DNA of 64,000 bases from Zygophlyctis sp. KS116 (taxonomy: Eukaryota > Chytridiomycota). A program made the translations under genes and the position numbers. Each line of letters opens with the position of its first letter. Positions within the stretch are counted from its first letter, which is position 1. Below the pieces are notes generated by a model. That model was not told the DNA's origin. It saw nothing but the letters and a program-made list of their open reading frames with translations, and did not search any database. The stretch spans positions 1 through 64,000 of the forward strand of contig BAAFSQ010000013.1 of NCBI GenBank assembly GCA_054661495.1. Direction: 5' to 3'. Below are positions 11,621 to 23,018 of the stretch, piece by piece.

Positions 11621-13088
11621 ATGTCTACAAAGAAAACAGATAAGAGTCCCCATGAATCGACTATTTCTGATAAATCTCCAACAGACGAAGCTAGACGCGT
11701 ACCATTAACACAACTAATCGATAGAATCTCAGTACAGAATTAGAAGGAAACTCCAATAATAATCCAACCAATGTACAAGAAACTCAGCAGACAACAGAAA
11801 ATGATAAATACTCTGAAAGTGACAATTCACCTCCTTCTACTGACGAAATCAAGTTTTATTTAAAACAGCTATATCTAATTTTGAAGCCTGTAATTGGATG
11901 CATTATTTTATCAATTCTCTGGGTTAAGCTAGCTAATTCTCCAGAAGAAAATTGGAGCTATGGGTAGATTGCAGTTACTAAACCATTAGAATCAACGTGC
12001 CAACCGTAACTTCATCGGTTTCGGCAGGGCAAGCTTTCAATGGTGGCTCAGAGGCATCATCTTCAGATCAATTAACTGCTATAATTTTAGCCGGTACATT
12101 TATTGGAGTTATAGTGATTTTAACATTTTTACTACTATGCGTCTTCAAATACGGACGAATTGAAATCTTTTATGGGATAATTGTACTATCATTAAGTGTT
12201 GGATTGGGATATATTGGATCACAACTGGTCAATACTTTAATCAAATTCTTTAACACCCCTTTGGACTACATAACTCTAGTTTTTTGTTTGTATAATTTCT
12301 TGATAGGAGGACTTGCAATTACGTTTTATAAAGGATCATTATGGCTTCAGCAGATTTATTTAATCATACTTAGCAGTCTTATGGCATACAATTTTAGTAA
12401 TTTCCCTGCATTAGCAACATGGATCCTTTTAGGATTACTGGCAGTGTGGGATCTTATTGCTGTATTGTGTCCGTTTGGACCACTTAAATTGCTCATTGAA
12501 CATTCAAGGAAAGAAAACGTAGAAATTCAGGGCCTTTTATACGCTAGTAAGGACTTTAAAGTTAAAAATAGTAGCTGCATTATGGATGATGGCGTCAACG
12601 GACCAAGAAAACGGCAGAAATCATGATTCTATTGAAAGAAATCATGATTCGATAGAATTAAATGCTGTGCGTACACCAGATCCGAATAATAGTTTGGACA
12701 ATACAGCATTACCTGAAGAGGAAAACGTTCAAAGTGGACTCAAACTTGGGCTGGGAGATTTTGTTTTCTATAGCGTCCTTGTTGGAAGATCAGGTATATA
12801 ATATTTTAATAATATTTAGCATTATTTAATTGGATCACAACTGTATCATGTACAATTGCAGTCTTGTCTGGTCTAACAATGACAATTATATTACTGGTCC
12901 TCGCAAGACGTGCATTACCTGCTTTACCTATATCTATTGCATTTGGAATTTTATTTTATTTTGTAAGTGCAGTTGTGCTAGTTCCATTTGTGGCTAGTTT
13001 AACTCCACTCTCCGCAAAAATCCCTGTTAATCCTGAAAATGGCCTTTGGGTTGGACAAGGTCTTGGTTCTACAACATTTTATGTGTAA
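11621..13088 (+). CDS. PSEN: Presenilin, aspartyl intramembrane protease
   Basis: Exons 11621-11698, 11725-11963, 11990-12546, 12572-12793, 12820-13088; introns 25-26 nt; 454 aa. Polar N-terminus, nine predicted membrane segments. The two catalytic aspartates are visible: WDLIAVLCP in TM6 and GLGDFVFYS in TM7; the PALP motif of TM9 is in ALPALPISIAFG. The residue before the first catalytic Asp is Trp instead of the usual Tyr (YD). The cytosolic loop is short and carries an imperfect NHDSIE repeat. Family role: catalytic subunit of gamma-secretase, or alone as an intramembrane protease or ER calcium-leak protein. The last 20 bp overlap the convergent gene at 13069-13770. Confidence 0.95.
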
Positions 13089-13770
13089 CTGTTTCATTTG
13101 AAGCGCGGTATTGAGTTATTTTAGTCCAATCCATTTCCAATTGTGGCCATTTTTTTCGAATCCTTTGAATTGGAAAGCTTAGATCTTTATAAATATTTTT
13201 CTGAAAGTGTAAATAAGTCCTTAATAGTTTTTCATCCAATTTAATCTTGTATTTCTTGACAACATCTTTTTCTAGTTGGGTTCCCAATAGGAAATTTGTA
13301 GCATTTCCATACGCTCGTTTTCTTGATAACGCTTCAATGTAGGAAGTGCAAGTATTTGTATTGAATTTCCTACAAGCTTGCGTATGCCAATCTTCAATAA
13401 ACTTCCATTCAGAAATCAATTTATCAAGCGGAATATCTGAAAATCCAATCGTATCCAAGTAAATAGAAAATATCGAATCATGTGGAATTTTTGTAACCGG
13501 CGGCCTCAACTTTCTGATCCATTCAGGATGAACCGGCGCTTCAGCTTTTCCATAAGCAAATAATATATTTCTCCAGCCTTCTTTTGCCTTGTCGAAATCA
13601 TGTGCTAAGGAACAGCATTGCAGATAGTCCCCAAGATCAGATGTTGTCAATGCAGGTTTAGCATTTAAAATTGAGACTGTCGATGCAATGTCGCCTATGC
13701 TATTAAGTTCTTTAGTCAGAATACCTCTCTTTACTGCTAATCTTTTGAGGGTTTTTGGTTTTAAAATCAT
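13069..13770 (-). CDS. Hypothetical protein, possibly PPR-like
   Basis: Single exon, 233 aa, ATG at 13770. The basic N-terminus (KPKTLKRLAVKRG) could be a mitochondrial targeting sequence. The body is made of helical pairs with spacing that vaguely recalls pentatricopeptide repeats (for example DYLQCCSLAHDFDKAKEGW and SYIEALSRKRAYGNATNF), ending with a basic tail. If correct, a mitochondrial RNA or ribosome factor would be expected, but no family is assigned. The 3' end overlaps presenilin by 20 bp, tail to tail. Confidence 0.6.
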   Translation of the reverse strand: MILKPKTLKRLAVKRGILTKELNSIGDIASTVSILNAKPALTTSDLGDYLQCCSLAHDFDKAKEGWRNILFAYGKAEAPVHPEWIRKLRPPVTKIPHDSIFSIYLDTIGFSDIPLDKLISEWKFIEDWHTQACRKFNTNTCTSYIEALSRKRAYGNATNFLLGTQLEKDVVKKYKIKLDEKLLRTYLHFQKNIYKDLSFPIQRIRKKWPQLEMDWTKITQYRASNETVTHKML

Positions 13771-13784
13771 AAAAAGATAAAAAT

Positions 13785-16041
13785 TTATTGGTTCGAAAGG
13801 TCCAAATTGAAAGAAACATTTGTAGATTCCTCTGATTTATCAGTTTTATCAGAGATTTCATATGGGATGAAGGATTCAATCATGGATAAAATTGAATCGC
13901 AGAGTCCTAAAAGTCCGAATTGATCTAAAGATTTCCTATTTAACTGATTTTCTGCAAAAAGGATCTTGTCCTTTATCAATTTGGCAATCTGTTGCATCTA
14001 AAATTTATTGCATAGTAAGTATACCTGTCCACTATTTTCTACGGTTTTACCCGCTTCTAGTATGATTTGAATTGTTTCGGAAATACATTCATCATACATA
14101 GATTCTGGAATTATTAAAGCAAGACAAGGTATTCCACTTTCAGAGTCTCTTGCTAATTTAAGATCAAGTTCATAAACTTCATCAAAGAGTTTAAATTGAA
14201 ATGGATTTAGATCCAAGAGAACATCAGGATATAATTTAGATGCGATTCTTAGAATTTCAGGTGTGTAAATGATTCCACCAAAAGATAATTCATCAAACGG
14301 TTTGTCTCCTTCAATGTGATTGAGGTTCATGGGATGAATATACTTTAGCTGAGGGATATTAGACACTAAATTTCTTAAAACTATTGATCCATCAAGACTT
14401 TGTTGGGCATATTGGCTAGCTACAGATATTTCATTCAAGATATTCGACATCATTAGATTAATCGAGTTATCTAATGTTACAATTAAGTAATTACCAACTT
14501 TATAAATTTGAAAATTTATGTAAATTATTCCATTATTTGATATCATTTGTAAATAATTTAGATATTTCGTTGAGATTTTGGAGAAAATCTAGAATTTAAA
14601 TATTGAAAGTGTACAAAACGTGTTCCAAGATTTACAACAGAGGTTTTCCATTGATCAGACAGAGAATGGGGTTCAAAATATGGTTCAAATCGAAACATGC
14701 ATCCACGAAAAGGTTTATCTCCATCCCGGAAACAAAGATTAACATTTGGAAAATTCTGAAGATCACTTATAAATAAGTAGGTAGCCTCTCTGATCCTTTG
14801 CAGTTTCTTTTTTAAACATGGTACGCTTTCTAACTGCATCCAAGTCCAGCACCATAACAATCTCCACATTTCAGGATTATTGAAGAACATATCTTTTCCG
14901 TAACCAAGTCCTGCAATATCGTCTTGCTTGTCATTTTGTAGAATGTCAAATAGTTTAATATTATTGGATTTTGACCACGGCCCAAGATTATAGTTGGGTA
15001 ATAGTGATCTATGAATATCCCAGGGATTTTCGCAAAACAGCGTCTAGAGTTTTAAAACTTTCAGATTACCATTTTAGGAAGCATCATATCTGGATACCAT
15101 ATATCTAAATTAAGATCAAGGGAATCAAAAGACTTTGCCAAACCATTATCCAAGAAACAATAAAATAATGTATCAACTCCTTGTAAATGAGTCCAGCAGT
15201 TATTTTCTTTTTTTATCTCTGTAATTGATAAAAGATCATCGTGCTGATTACATAGTTCAGTACCGGCTCTACAAACAATTAATATTGGATGTATTCCTGC
15301 GATTTTATCAGCTTCAATTATATCTCTTAGGTTTTTTGAGTCAATCTGATTCCTTCCAAATTCGTTAGGGATAAGTCTAATAGTCAGTGAAATATCCTTT
15401 GGGAGTAAAAATTCCGGATAATGTGTATTATTCCATGTGCCACAATCATCCTGAGGAATATAAATAGCACCTTTCTTAAAATCAGGTGATTTTTTCATCA
15501 TGCTGTTAAGAGCTAATCGAATCACTACTATTGAGTAGAGAAATAAAATACCCAAAAAATTTGAAATTACTAAATCACCAAAAAAAGAAGTTGGATCATG
15601 GTTGATAAATGTATAAACACTCTGAGCAGATAATGCTTTTTTGAAAAAGTCATTTAGCATTTCAGTAATTCGATTCGTCATTGAATTTTGCGCCGCTGTA
15701 GAACCTGCAACAAGTCCGGACAACTGAATGAAAAATGTTTGTAACCGCATATTTTTCTCCATTCCCGTAGATAATTGCGCAAACTCTGGTGTAATCCAAT
15801 CAGAAAATCTAGAAATTATTTCTGCAAAGTCTGTTTTCTGGATACGAAACTGTGATGATTCGTCCAATGCGACAGACGTAAGAAATAAGATAATCGTGTC
15901 GTACAAGGTTTTGTGTTGAAAGTCTTTGGATACATCCAATCCGCTTAAAACGCCATTGAAACTTTCGGTTACAGTAGAAACAGTAGAAGTAGATGATTCT
16001 AAGATTTTAGAATCCGCGAGATGGGAGCTGTCAATAATCAT
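13785..16041 (-). CDS. PDXDC1-like group II decarboxylase-fold protein
   Basis: Exons 16041-15070, 15043-14615, 14588-14025, 13997-13785; introns 26-27 nt; 725 aa from the ATG at 16041. An in-frame GTG at 16092 lacks support. The middle matches the PLP-decarboxylase-like domain of PDXDC1: an AGTELCNQHDDL segment in place of the AGT..GH.D region, then LQGVDTLF. The C-terminal region (IPESMYD...IQIILEAGKTVENSG) also follows the PDXDC1 order. I see no SxHK-type PLP lysine, so catalysis is doubtful, as I recall for the animal protein. A hydrophobic stretch near 15480-15560 may be a buried helix. Spacing to the dehydrogenase stop upstream is 85 bp. Confidence 0.75.
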
Positions 16042-16126
16042 GCTGGTTTGTACAGGAACACGGTAACGGGAAGATGACACGCCAAAAAACACCGAAATTA
16101 GTACTCAGAGTCTCTATTATATAAAT

Positions 16127-17567
16127 TCAATATGCTCCATCTTTAGATATCGATTGAACAATCTCTAGCCCTCGATGTCCATACAATGGGTTTACATCAA
16201 AAGATCGTTCTTCCGCAATTTTAGTTGCAATCTAAAATACTGTCATTTTAGTTTAAGATACCTCATGTGTCGTTTTTTCAGTGTCTGATGATTCCTTCAT
16301 AATTTTTTGTGATAAATTGTAGACAGAATTGTCCCATTTTCTTCCTAAATGTCTTTCAAACTTTGGATCATTCTTTAAAGTTCCAAGATGTTCATCCGCA
16401 CAATTTACAATCCCCATTCGATTTACTAAAAAGTCGGGTAAATACATAATTCCTCTACTCTTTAATAGTTTATCATCAGTTTGAGGGTTATTAAGTTGGT
16501 TATTTGCAGCTCCAACAACAATTTTCGCCTTTATTTTAGGGATTGTTGTTTCATTTAAAATACCACCTTAAATTCAAGAAATTAAATATACCTACTGCGC
16601 AGGGACAACAAGCATCAGCTTCATTGTATAAAACAGAAAAATCATCTTTTCCAACAACTTGAAGCTCAAAATTATAATCCTTGAATTCATCACGAATCTG
16701 TTGAGCTATTCCAGACGGATCTACGTCTGAAGCAATCACTTTATAAACACCTCTTTCAAATAGATGGTTTACTAAAAGAGATCCAACGTGACCAACTATA
16801 TGATTTAAAAAATCTGTGAATACCTCCTTGTACAACAATAGTTGATCCCTTTAAAGGTTTATTCATGAAATCGAATGCAGCTTCTAATGCTACCAATACT
16901 CCAAGAGCAGTTGGAATCGCAGGTATTCCAGAACCTCCTAAAGAAGTAGGAATACAAGTAGTGAATCTTGTTTTTGAAAAAATAACTTGCATATCCTCCA
17001 AAGTTGTACCAACATCTTCAGCCGTGACATAACAACCGTGTAAACTAGTCATAAATTCACCATAATCCAGATAAATAAGTTTACGAACATCCTTATCCAT
17101 AGGATCCATCAAACTTTTCCCTGAATTTCTAGCAACTATATTTCCATTAGACATAACTAGATCATACCAACACCCTTACCACCTCCCCACCAAAGTCCTG
17201 CTAATGCATTCTTTAAAGTCATTCCTTTTGATAACCTGAGACCTTCACGAAAAAAAGCCTCAATAGAATCATAATACCAATTTCTTACTCCACCAGCACC
17301 TGGGCCTCTACATGATCTATGAACAAATGCTGATAACAGTACCCCACTTCTTGGACCTACTCCTAAAAACGCACCTTCGTGATTGTCTAAGACTAAGAAA
17401 TAATAAGAGTTACCAAAATCTTTAGAATCATTATTGAAATGATGAGCGATTGGCTCTAAAAATTCATGAGAAGCTATCCACTTATTATCATTGACTGTGA
17501 AATGAACACGATCCACTTTTTTAGACTGCAAAAGGGAAATAAACTGATCGGGACTCAAATTCAACAT
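16127..17567 (-). CDS. Leu/Val/Phe-type (ELFV) amino-acid dehydrogenase
   Basis: Exons 17567-17168, 17135-16824, 16795-16592, 16566-16262, 16231-16127; introns 25-32 nt; 441 aa. The substrate-binding and catalytic Lys region is WWGGGKGV. TAEDVGTT..DM is typical of leucine/valine dehydrogenases. The Rossmann motif VQGVGHVGSLL, restored by the 28-nt intron, binds NAD(P). Reaction by family: oxidative deamination of branched-chain or aromatic L-amino acids to 2-oxo acids. Leucine-type enzymes are best known from bacteria and are scattered in eukaryotes, so transfer is possible, but five exons with native introns show it is long resident. Probably cytosolic or mitochondrial; no clear targeting peptide. 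Confidence 0.88.
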
Positions 17568-17685
17568 TTACCAACCTAGCTCCTAATCTCTAAAATTGTC
17601 AATCTTTGATCAGTTGCAAATTTGCCAACAATCTGATCACTAGGAATTAGTTAGGCTATGGCCCTAAAAATTTAAAAAAAGTGTG

Positions 17686-18215
17686 ATGTTGCTCTACGAA
17701 GATATTATTTCAGGAGATGAGATGGTCAGCGATGGCTTCAAGATTATTGAAGTGGACGACATCGCATATGAAGTCAATTGTCGAATGCTTGTTGTTAAGG
17801 AAGGGGAAGTAGATATTGGTGCAAATGCTTCCGCCGAAGAAGAACTAGAGGCTTTGGAAGATGGTGCAGTAACTGTAAACGATGTAGTGCATAGTTTCAG
17901 ATTGCAATCAACATCCTTTGATAAGAAGGCTTACATGACTTACATTAAGGGATACATGAAGTCTGTCAAGAAATATTTGGAGGAAAATAAACCTGATCGA
18001 GTTCCAATCTTTGAAGAGAAAGTCAAGGATTTCGTTAAGAAAATATTAGGAAATTTCGGTGATTATGAATTCTACACTGGTGAATCAATGAATCCAGACG
18101 GAGCTGTTGCTCTCTTGTATGTTTTTTTAAGTAATAATTTAGAAATTATCGGGAAGATGGAGTTACACCATTCTTAACATTCTTTAAAGATGGACTTAAA
18201 GAAGTTAAACTTTAA
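17686..18215 (+). CDS. TCTP: Translationally controlled tumour protein (TCTP)
   Basis: Exons 17686-18116 and 18143-18215, 26-nt intron, 167 aa. Starts MLLYEDIISGDEM, the standard TCTP N-terminus. It continues with the acidic loop, a helical hairpin (KKAYMTYIKGYMKSVKKYLEE) and the end YREDGVTPFLTFFKDGLKEVKL once the intron is removed. It is an abundant, conserved cytosolic growth-associated protein that interacts with translation elongation factors. Start is ATG 17686 and not the GTG one codon earlier. Confidence 0.96.
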
Positions 18216-18296
18216 TAAAGCGGTTATGTTAAAAATCTATTTTAGGCATTTAACGGCGTTTATTTAGCCGTTGAGGGTGTTAAAAATAGCTTAATA

Positions 18297-20622
18297 ATGA
18301 ATCATCAATCTTCCAGCGATGATTCTGAAAACATTACTAGCTTTGCTGAAACTGCATTTGGATTTTTAGAATCTCAGAGTACTAATACTACTGACGGGAT
18401 AAATGAACTTAGATTGGTAGATGGTCCTGATTCGGATGCCTTGAAGGGGAAAGGTGTTCATGAGCAGGGATCTTTGGATCTTAGTCTGGATAAAGATTTG
18501 AAAATACAAGATGTTGAACCAATTGATCTTCAAGAAAATGCAGCTGGATCAGAAGCACAAGTCTGGATTGATTTTGATGAAACCTCATTGGGAATTGCGT
18601 CTCCGGATTTGTATCTTATTGCAGAAAATGATTATAGTTGGGGGCCTCAAGCAAGATCTTCGATTATGCATAATCCTCTAGTATATGAAATTCCGTTTAG
18701 TCCTATAACTGGTGAAATTATTGCCGAAGACCCTGAATCAGTGTACAATAATCTACTAGATGAAAGCAATATTCTACTAGATGGCAGAATTACTGTTATA
18801 AATGATCTTTCAATTGCAAATGACTCTGCTCTGATTTACGATCCCCAAGTGTTGTATAGCCCTTCAATGGAGGACAGCTCACAAGCTTTATACAATCCTC
18901 TAATCGTTGAAAACCCACAAGCTTTATACAATACTTCAATCTATTATCATTCTCAAGCTGTGTACACCCAGCCAATCACTGAAAGATCTCAAGCTACTAT
19001 CAATACGCTAGTCGTTGAAAGCAGTCAATCTTTATACAATCCTTCACTGTATTATCATACACAAGCTCCATATAACATTCCATTTGCTCAAAGCTCTGAA
19101 GTAGAATATGTTCCTCCACCAATTGAAAAATCACCAATCGCAAATTATGTGCCATTAATTGAAAATGATAAAGCTAGATTCAATCCGCAAATTATAGAGG
19201 TCGGTGGTTCAAGAGAATCTGAGAATCAAGTTTTAGCTCAGATAAACATCAATCCTACGGGAGTACCGCAACCTATAACCAATAATGCAGATATATCAAA
19301 TTTTGGGAATTCTTTTCAAACGAATACATTTTTTGTTCCACATGCTTATTTTCCCCAGACTGGCAACATAACTCATCGGGCAGCTGATTGGCAAACCTCA
19401 TCTCAAGATGATGCTTATTATAATAATATGAGACTTATAAATTGGAATGGAATGCAATTGGTAACAGAAGATAAAAAAACAAACGTCGCAAGCAAACGTT
19501 ACAGTGAAAATTACTCGGCAGGACCTGAATATCTCAATCAGCAGAAATTGAAAAAAAGGAATACATTGCCTCATTTTCTTAATTCCGAAACATTAAGAAT
19601 ATCAAACGCAAAAACCGCTAGGAATTCCTTCAATTTACCAAATACAGCTAACCAAAGAAATTCGAGGCAGTCGATGATATTACCAGCTGCTGCTGCTTCA
19701 CATATTTCAGCCCGAGATAGAGCCTCTGGTATTATGCCCAAAGATCGTGTTTCAATTACCAGATCTTTACTACCACCACCGCCGATCGATAAAACTCAGA
19801 AAACGGATACCTCAGCGCCACCAGAAATTGACAGAAAGAGCAGTAAATCGAATAGTAAATCTAAGAAATGTTGCTGTTGTTTTCCGGCAACTAAACGTGG
19901 AGTAACATATTGTGTCATTCTGACACTTTTGATTCTAGGTGTACTAGCTGGAACTGGTTACTATTTGTTTCCAAGGTAAATTCAACTTAGTTTGCTCATT
20001 TGTAGAACGCCTGAATTTACGCCCAAACTTTTAAGATCAAATGATTTTCAAGAAAATGGTTTGAATATCACGAGAACTTCAAATGATTTCATTGCAACTA
20101 TGTATCTTGTGATGAACGTTTCAGTTTACAATCCTAATCCATATGAGCTCACTATAAGGGAGCTAGAACTAAAGGTACATTACTTTTGATCTAATTATTT
20201 TCTAGGCATCTCTGCAGCCAAACGCCAGTTCATTAGCAAATAGTGGACTTTCAGGAACGGATGGATTAACTAAAGATACGATAATCCCCTCTACTGTTGT
20301 TGGAACTGGTTCGACCGGCTTGCAGATTTTCCCAGCGGGATCTACAACTAGTTTCACCTTTCCAGTTACCATCAAGTTGACTGCAGCCGACTTTTTATCA
20401 AATCCATATCTGAGGCCGGATATTCTACAAACATGTGCTGCTGATCAGGATGGCAAGTTTGCTAGAAGGTTTACGTTTGTATATGTTGTTACTTTACGGA
20501 ACGATTTCCTTGAAATATTTCGACAAACACCCACGATCACTTCCACTTCGTCTGTTCTTTGTCCCCTTAATAAAAATCAAACGGAATTCCTACAGAATCA
20601 ACTTCTTAGCTTGAAGATTTAA
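18297..20622 (+). CDS. LEA2-domain membrane protein A, long N-terminus
   Basis: Exons 18297-19975, 20006-20174, 20206-20622; introns 30-31 nt; 754 aa. A long, polar cytosolic N-terminus includes about five degenerate copies of an 18-20-residue unit around QALYNP..., nt about 18830-19080. Next come a Lys/Cys cluster (KKCCCCFPATKRG), one membrane segment (about residues 537-556) and an extracellular/lumenal LEA2 (WHy)-type domain with the signature VSVYNPNPYELTI. The Cys cluster beside the membrane is a likely palmitoylation site (inference). First of three tandem paralogs. All three have an intron at the same place, just before A(S/Y)(L/I).PN. Similar single-pass LEA2 proteins in fungi are linked to vacuole or cell-surface membranes. 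Confidence 0.85.
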
Positions 20623-20679
20623 ATATTGATTTTAAATAGACTTGTTATTTCTAGACTAAGTAATCTAAATTTAGCCACA

Positions 20680-20691
20680 TGCCGCACTTTC
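20680..20691. promoter_or_regulatory. TGCCGCACTTTC promoter-proximal motif
   Basis: A GC-rich island in AT-rich DNA, 37 bp before the ATG of LEA2 gene B. Very similar strings (TTGCCGCAACTTTC, TTGCGGCACTTTGC, GTGCCGCAAAA) lie 15-55 bp upstream of several secreted-protein genes in this window (54654, 55705, 57166, 33813 on the minus side). Possibly a core-promoter or transcription-factor site. Confidence 0.35.
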
Positions 20692-20727
20692 GTCCGGCAC
20701 CTGTTCCACTTAAAGAATTTAAAACAA

Positions 20728-22022
20728 ATGAATAGAAGAAATGTCGATTCTGAATTCTTTGATGATGATTCATCTACTAATTTTATATCTGGCTACTATG
20801 AGAGCTCAACAGGTAAAGATGCCAGCTCCGAATACTTTCAATCCAATGGCAAAAACAGGAGCAATCGGCAAACCAATGCAACACTGGGTAATCTATTAGA
20901 AAACTATGAAGATGAACCAAGCAGACCTGAATCATTCTTTAATGAGTCTGACATTTATCCAGGCTCATTACCCAATTATGATGATGCCACTGAAGGAGTA
21001 GAAAAGCAAGTAGCTAATTTAAAATATGTTGAATCTCCCAAACCATTATATGATCCTTTTCAATCTAAAGGTATGGTTCAAGCACCATCTACTGCAGTAA
21101 TGATGACACCGGTACTTTTAGAGCAGCGGAATCATCATACCCGAAATCCTAGTAATAAGCAAAATACAAATACTCCTCGAAATGAACCAGTATCTAAAAA
21201 TGTAGATCATCGAATCAAAGAACTTAAGATGGAAATCAATAATTTGGATCATGAAATAGCAAAGGACGAAAAAAAAACCGGTAAATCAAGGGGTGGATTT
21301 TGCTATTGCTGTCCGACTACTCGAAGGGGGAAATTCGCCCTTTTTACACTCATCACAATTATAGTGGGCATTCTTGCTGTGGCAGTTTACTTCTTATGGC
21401 CAAAAGTACCAGAATTTAAAGTTAAGAGTCTACAAAGTTACAAGGACGGCCCAAAACCCAATATTGATTTGTTAAATTTTCGAATTTTATTCGCTCTGAA
21501 TCTAACTGTTGATGTAACAAACGAAAATCGTTATGCAATTCTCACTGATTCTATAGTAATGACGGTAAATTATTATAACTTAAAAATTAGGCATATATAT
21601 CTCCAAATATGAGTGCGATAAGAACCACAAAATTCCCTGGAAACCTTTTAACAGGGAAAGTTGATGATCATCGAGTAGGAAAAGCAAGTTTATTTTCCAG
21701 TAAATTCCTACCTGGTACTAAAAAAACACTATATTTGAACTTTACTATAGACTTTATTCCAGATGCTGAACTTGGTATTTCACAAGACCCTGCGATTGGT
21801 GAACTATTAAGAATCTGTGTAAAGGAAGGTCGAGACAAAAAACTTCAAATGAAAATTGTATATGAAGTTGAAATTAAAATTGGATTTTTATCAAAACTTG
21901 GAATTTTCCCAAAAATAACAGATGAAGTCAATATTGGTTGCCCATTAGGTGAAGCAACTTCGGAAGATCTATCTCGAGAATTCTCAAAGATCTCTCAGGG
22001 AAATTCGAATAGTGAATTATAA
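20728..22022 (+). CDS. LEA2-domain membrane protein B
   Basis: Exons 20728-21564 and 21591-22022, 26-nt intron, 422 aa. Polar Asn/Ser/Asp-rich N-terminus, a predicted coiled coil (about residues 190-213, HRIKELKMEINNLDHEIAKD), the Cys cluster FCYCCPTTRRG, one membrane segment, then the LEA2-type domain (VTNENRYAIL, SPNMSAI) ending in a short polar tail. Same order as its two neighbours. I take ATG 20728; an upstream in-frame TTG would only add an unconserved leader. The conserved intron position marks it as a tandem duplicate. Confidence 0.82.
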
Positions 22023-22059
22023 ACTTAATAAGAATTTGTAAATTGAAAATTTTTTTGCA

Positions 22060-22927
22060 ATGCGAGCCATTCCCAGTGGACAAGTCCCCCATGCAACTCT
22101 TCCGGATGCAACTCCTGATTCAAATGCATTAGATTCCAGAGGCTCAGTTCAAGTATTTCCTTCAAGTACAAAAGAGGCAAAAGACCGAAATGATTCTAAA
22201 AAGTGCAGATGTTGTCCTCAATCTAGATCCGGTCGGATCATTTTGATATCTACCATTGTAGCATTGATTGTCCTGATTGTTTGCCTTTGTTATTTTTATG
22301 TTCCAAGAATACCTCAATTCAAAGTCTTATATGTGCAAGTAAGACCAGTAAATGGAGATATTCCATTAAATATTACTCAGAATTCTGCAAATCCTCTAGA
22401 TATATCTTTAAAGTTACCGATTTTCATGGGTATCTCTGTGATAAACCCAAATAGCTATGATCTAACAGTAGATACTTTTGATTTAACTGTATTTAATTTA
22501 AATGTAATATTAGGCATATATACAACCGAATTTTACAGAATTAAGTGGAAGTGGATTACCAGGATCATTAATAGTGTCTGCAAATAATAATCCTGCAAAG
22601 AAGGTTGGATATAGTAGTTATGGATCAAGAATTTTTAATGGAAATAACTTTAATACTACATTTGAAATACAAGTTATATTAGATTATACCCCCGATGCAT
22701 CACTAGGATTACTTAATGATCCTGCATTTGGAGAATTACTTCAAGTTTGTGGGATAAAGGGAACAGCTTCAGTTAGTCGGACAATGTTGATAAAGTATGA
22801 TGTAGGTATTTCTATATCATTTCTATCAAATCTTGGAATTAAACCAATCTTACCAAATAATGTAGGAATAAAATGTCCATTGACACCGACAAAGATTCAG
22901 GAATTGACTAATAAATTGGGAATTTAA
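22060..22927 (+). CDS. LEA2-domain membrane protein C, short
   Basis: Exons 22060-22488 and 22514-22927, 25-nt intron, 280 aa. Short cytosolic N-terminus, the cluster KKCRCCPQSRSG, one strongly hydrophobic segment (about residues 58-78), the same VPRIP.FKV lead-in as gene B, and the LEA2 signature VINPNSYDLTV, then AYIQPN after the intron. Smallest of the three; it lacks the long N-terminal region and so shows the minimal unit of the family. 37 bp from gene B's stop. Confidence 0.84.
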
Positions 22928-23018
22928 AAAACTTTAGTTTTAATGCATGTGTTAACTTATAGATTAGCGACTTAGAGATCAATATCCCGGTTCAATTTAT
23001 TTTGAAATTTTATCCAAA

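Noticed and set aside
16042-16092. GTG start for the PDXDC1-like gene
   Set aside because: Non-ATG starts are unlikely in a nuclear gene and the extra 17 residues show no conservation; ATG 16041 is preferred.
17136-17167. An 11-nt intron (gtatgatctag) in the dehydrogenase gene
   Set aside because: It would keep the frame but is too short to splice; a 32-nt intron with the same donor also keeps the frame and fits the window's size range.
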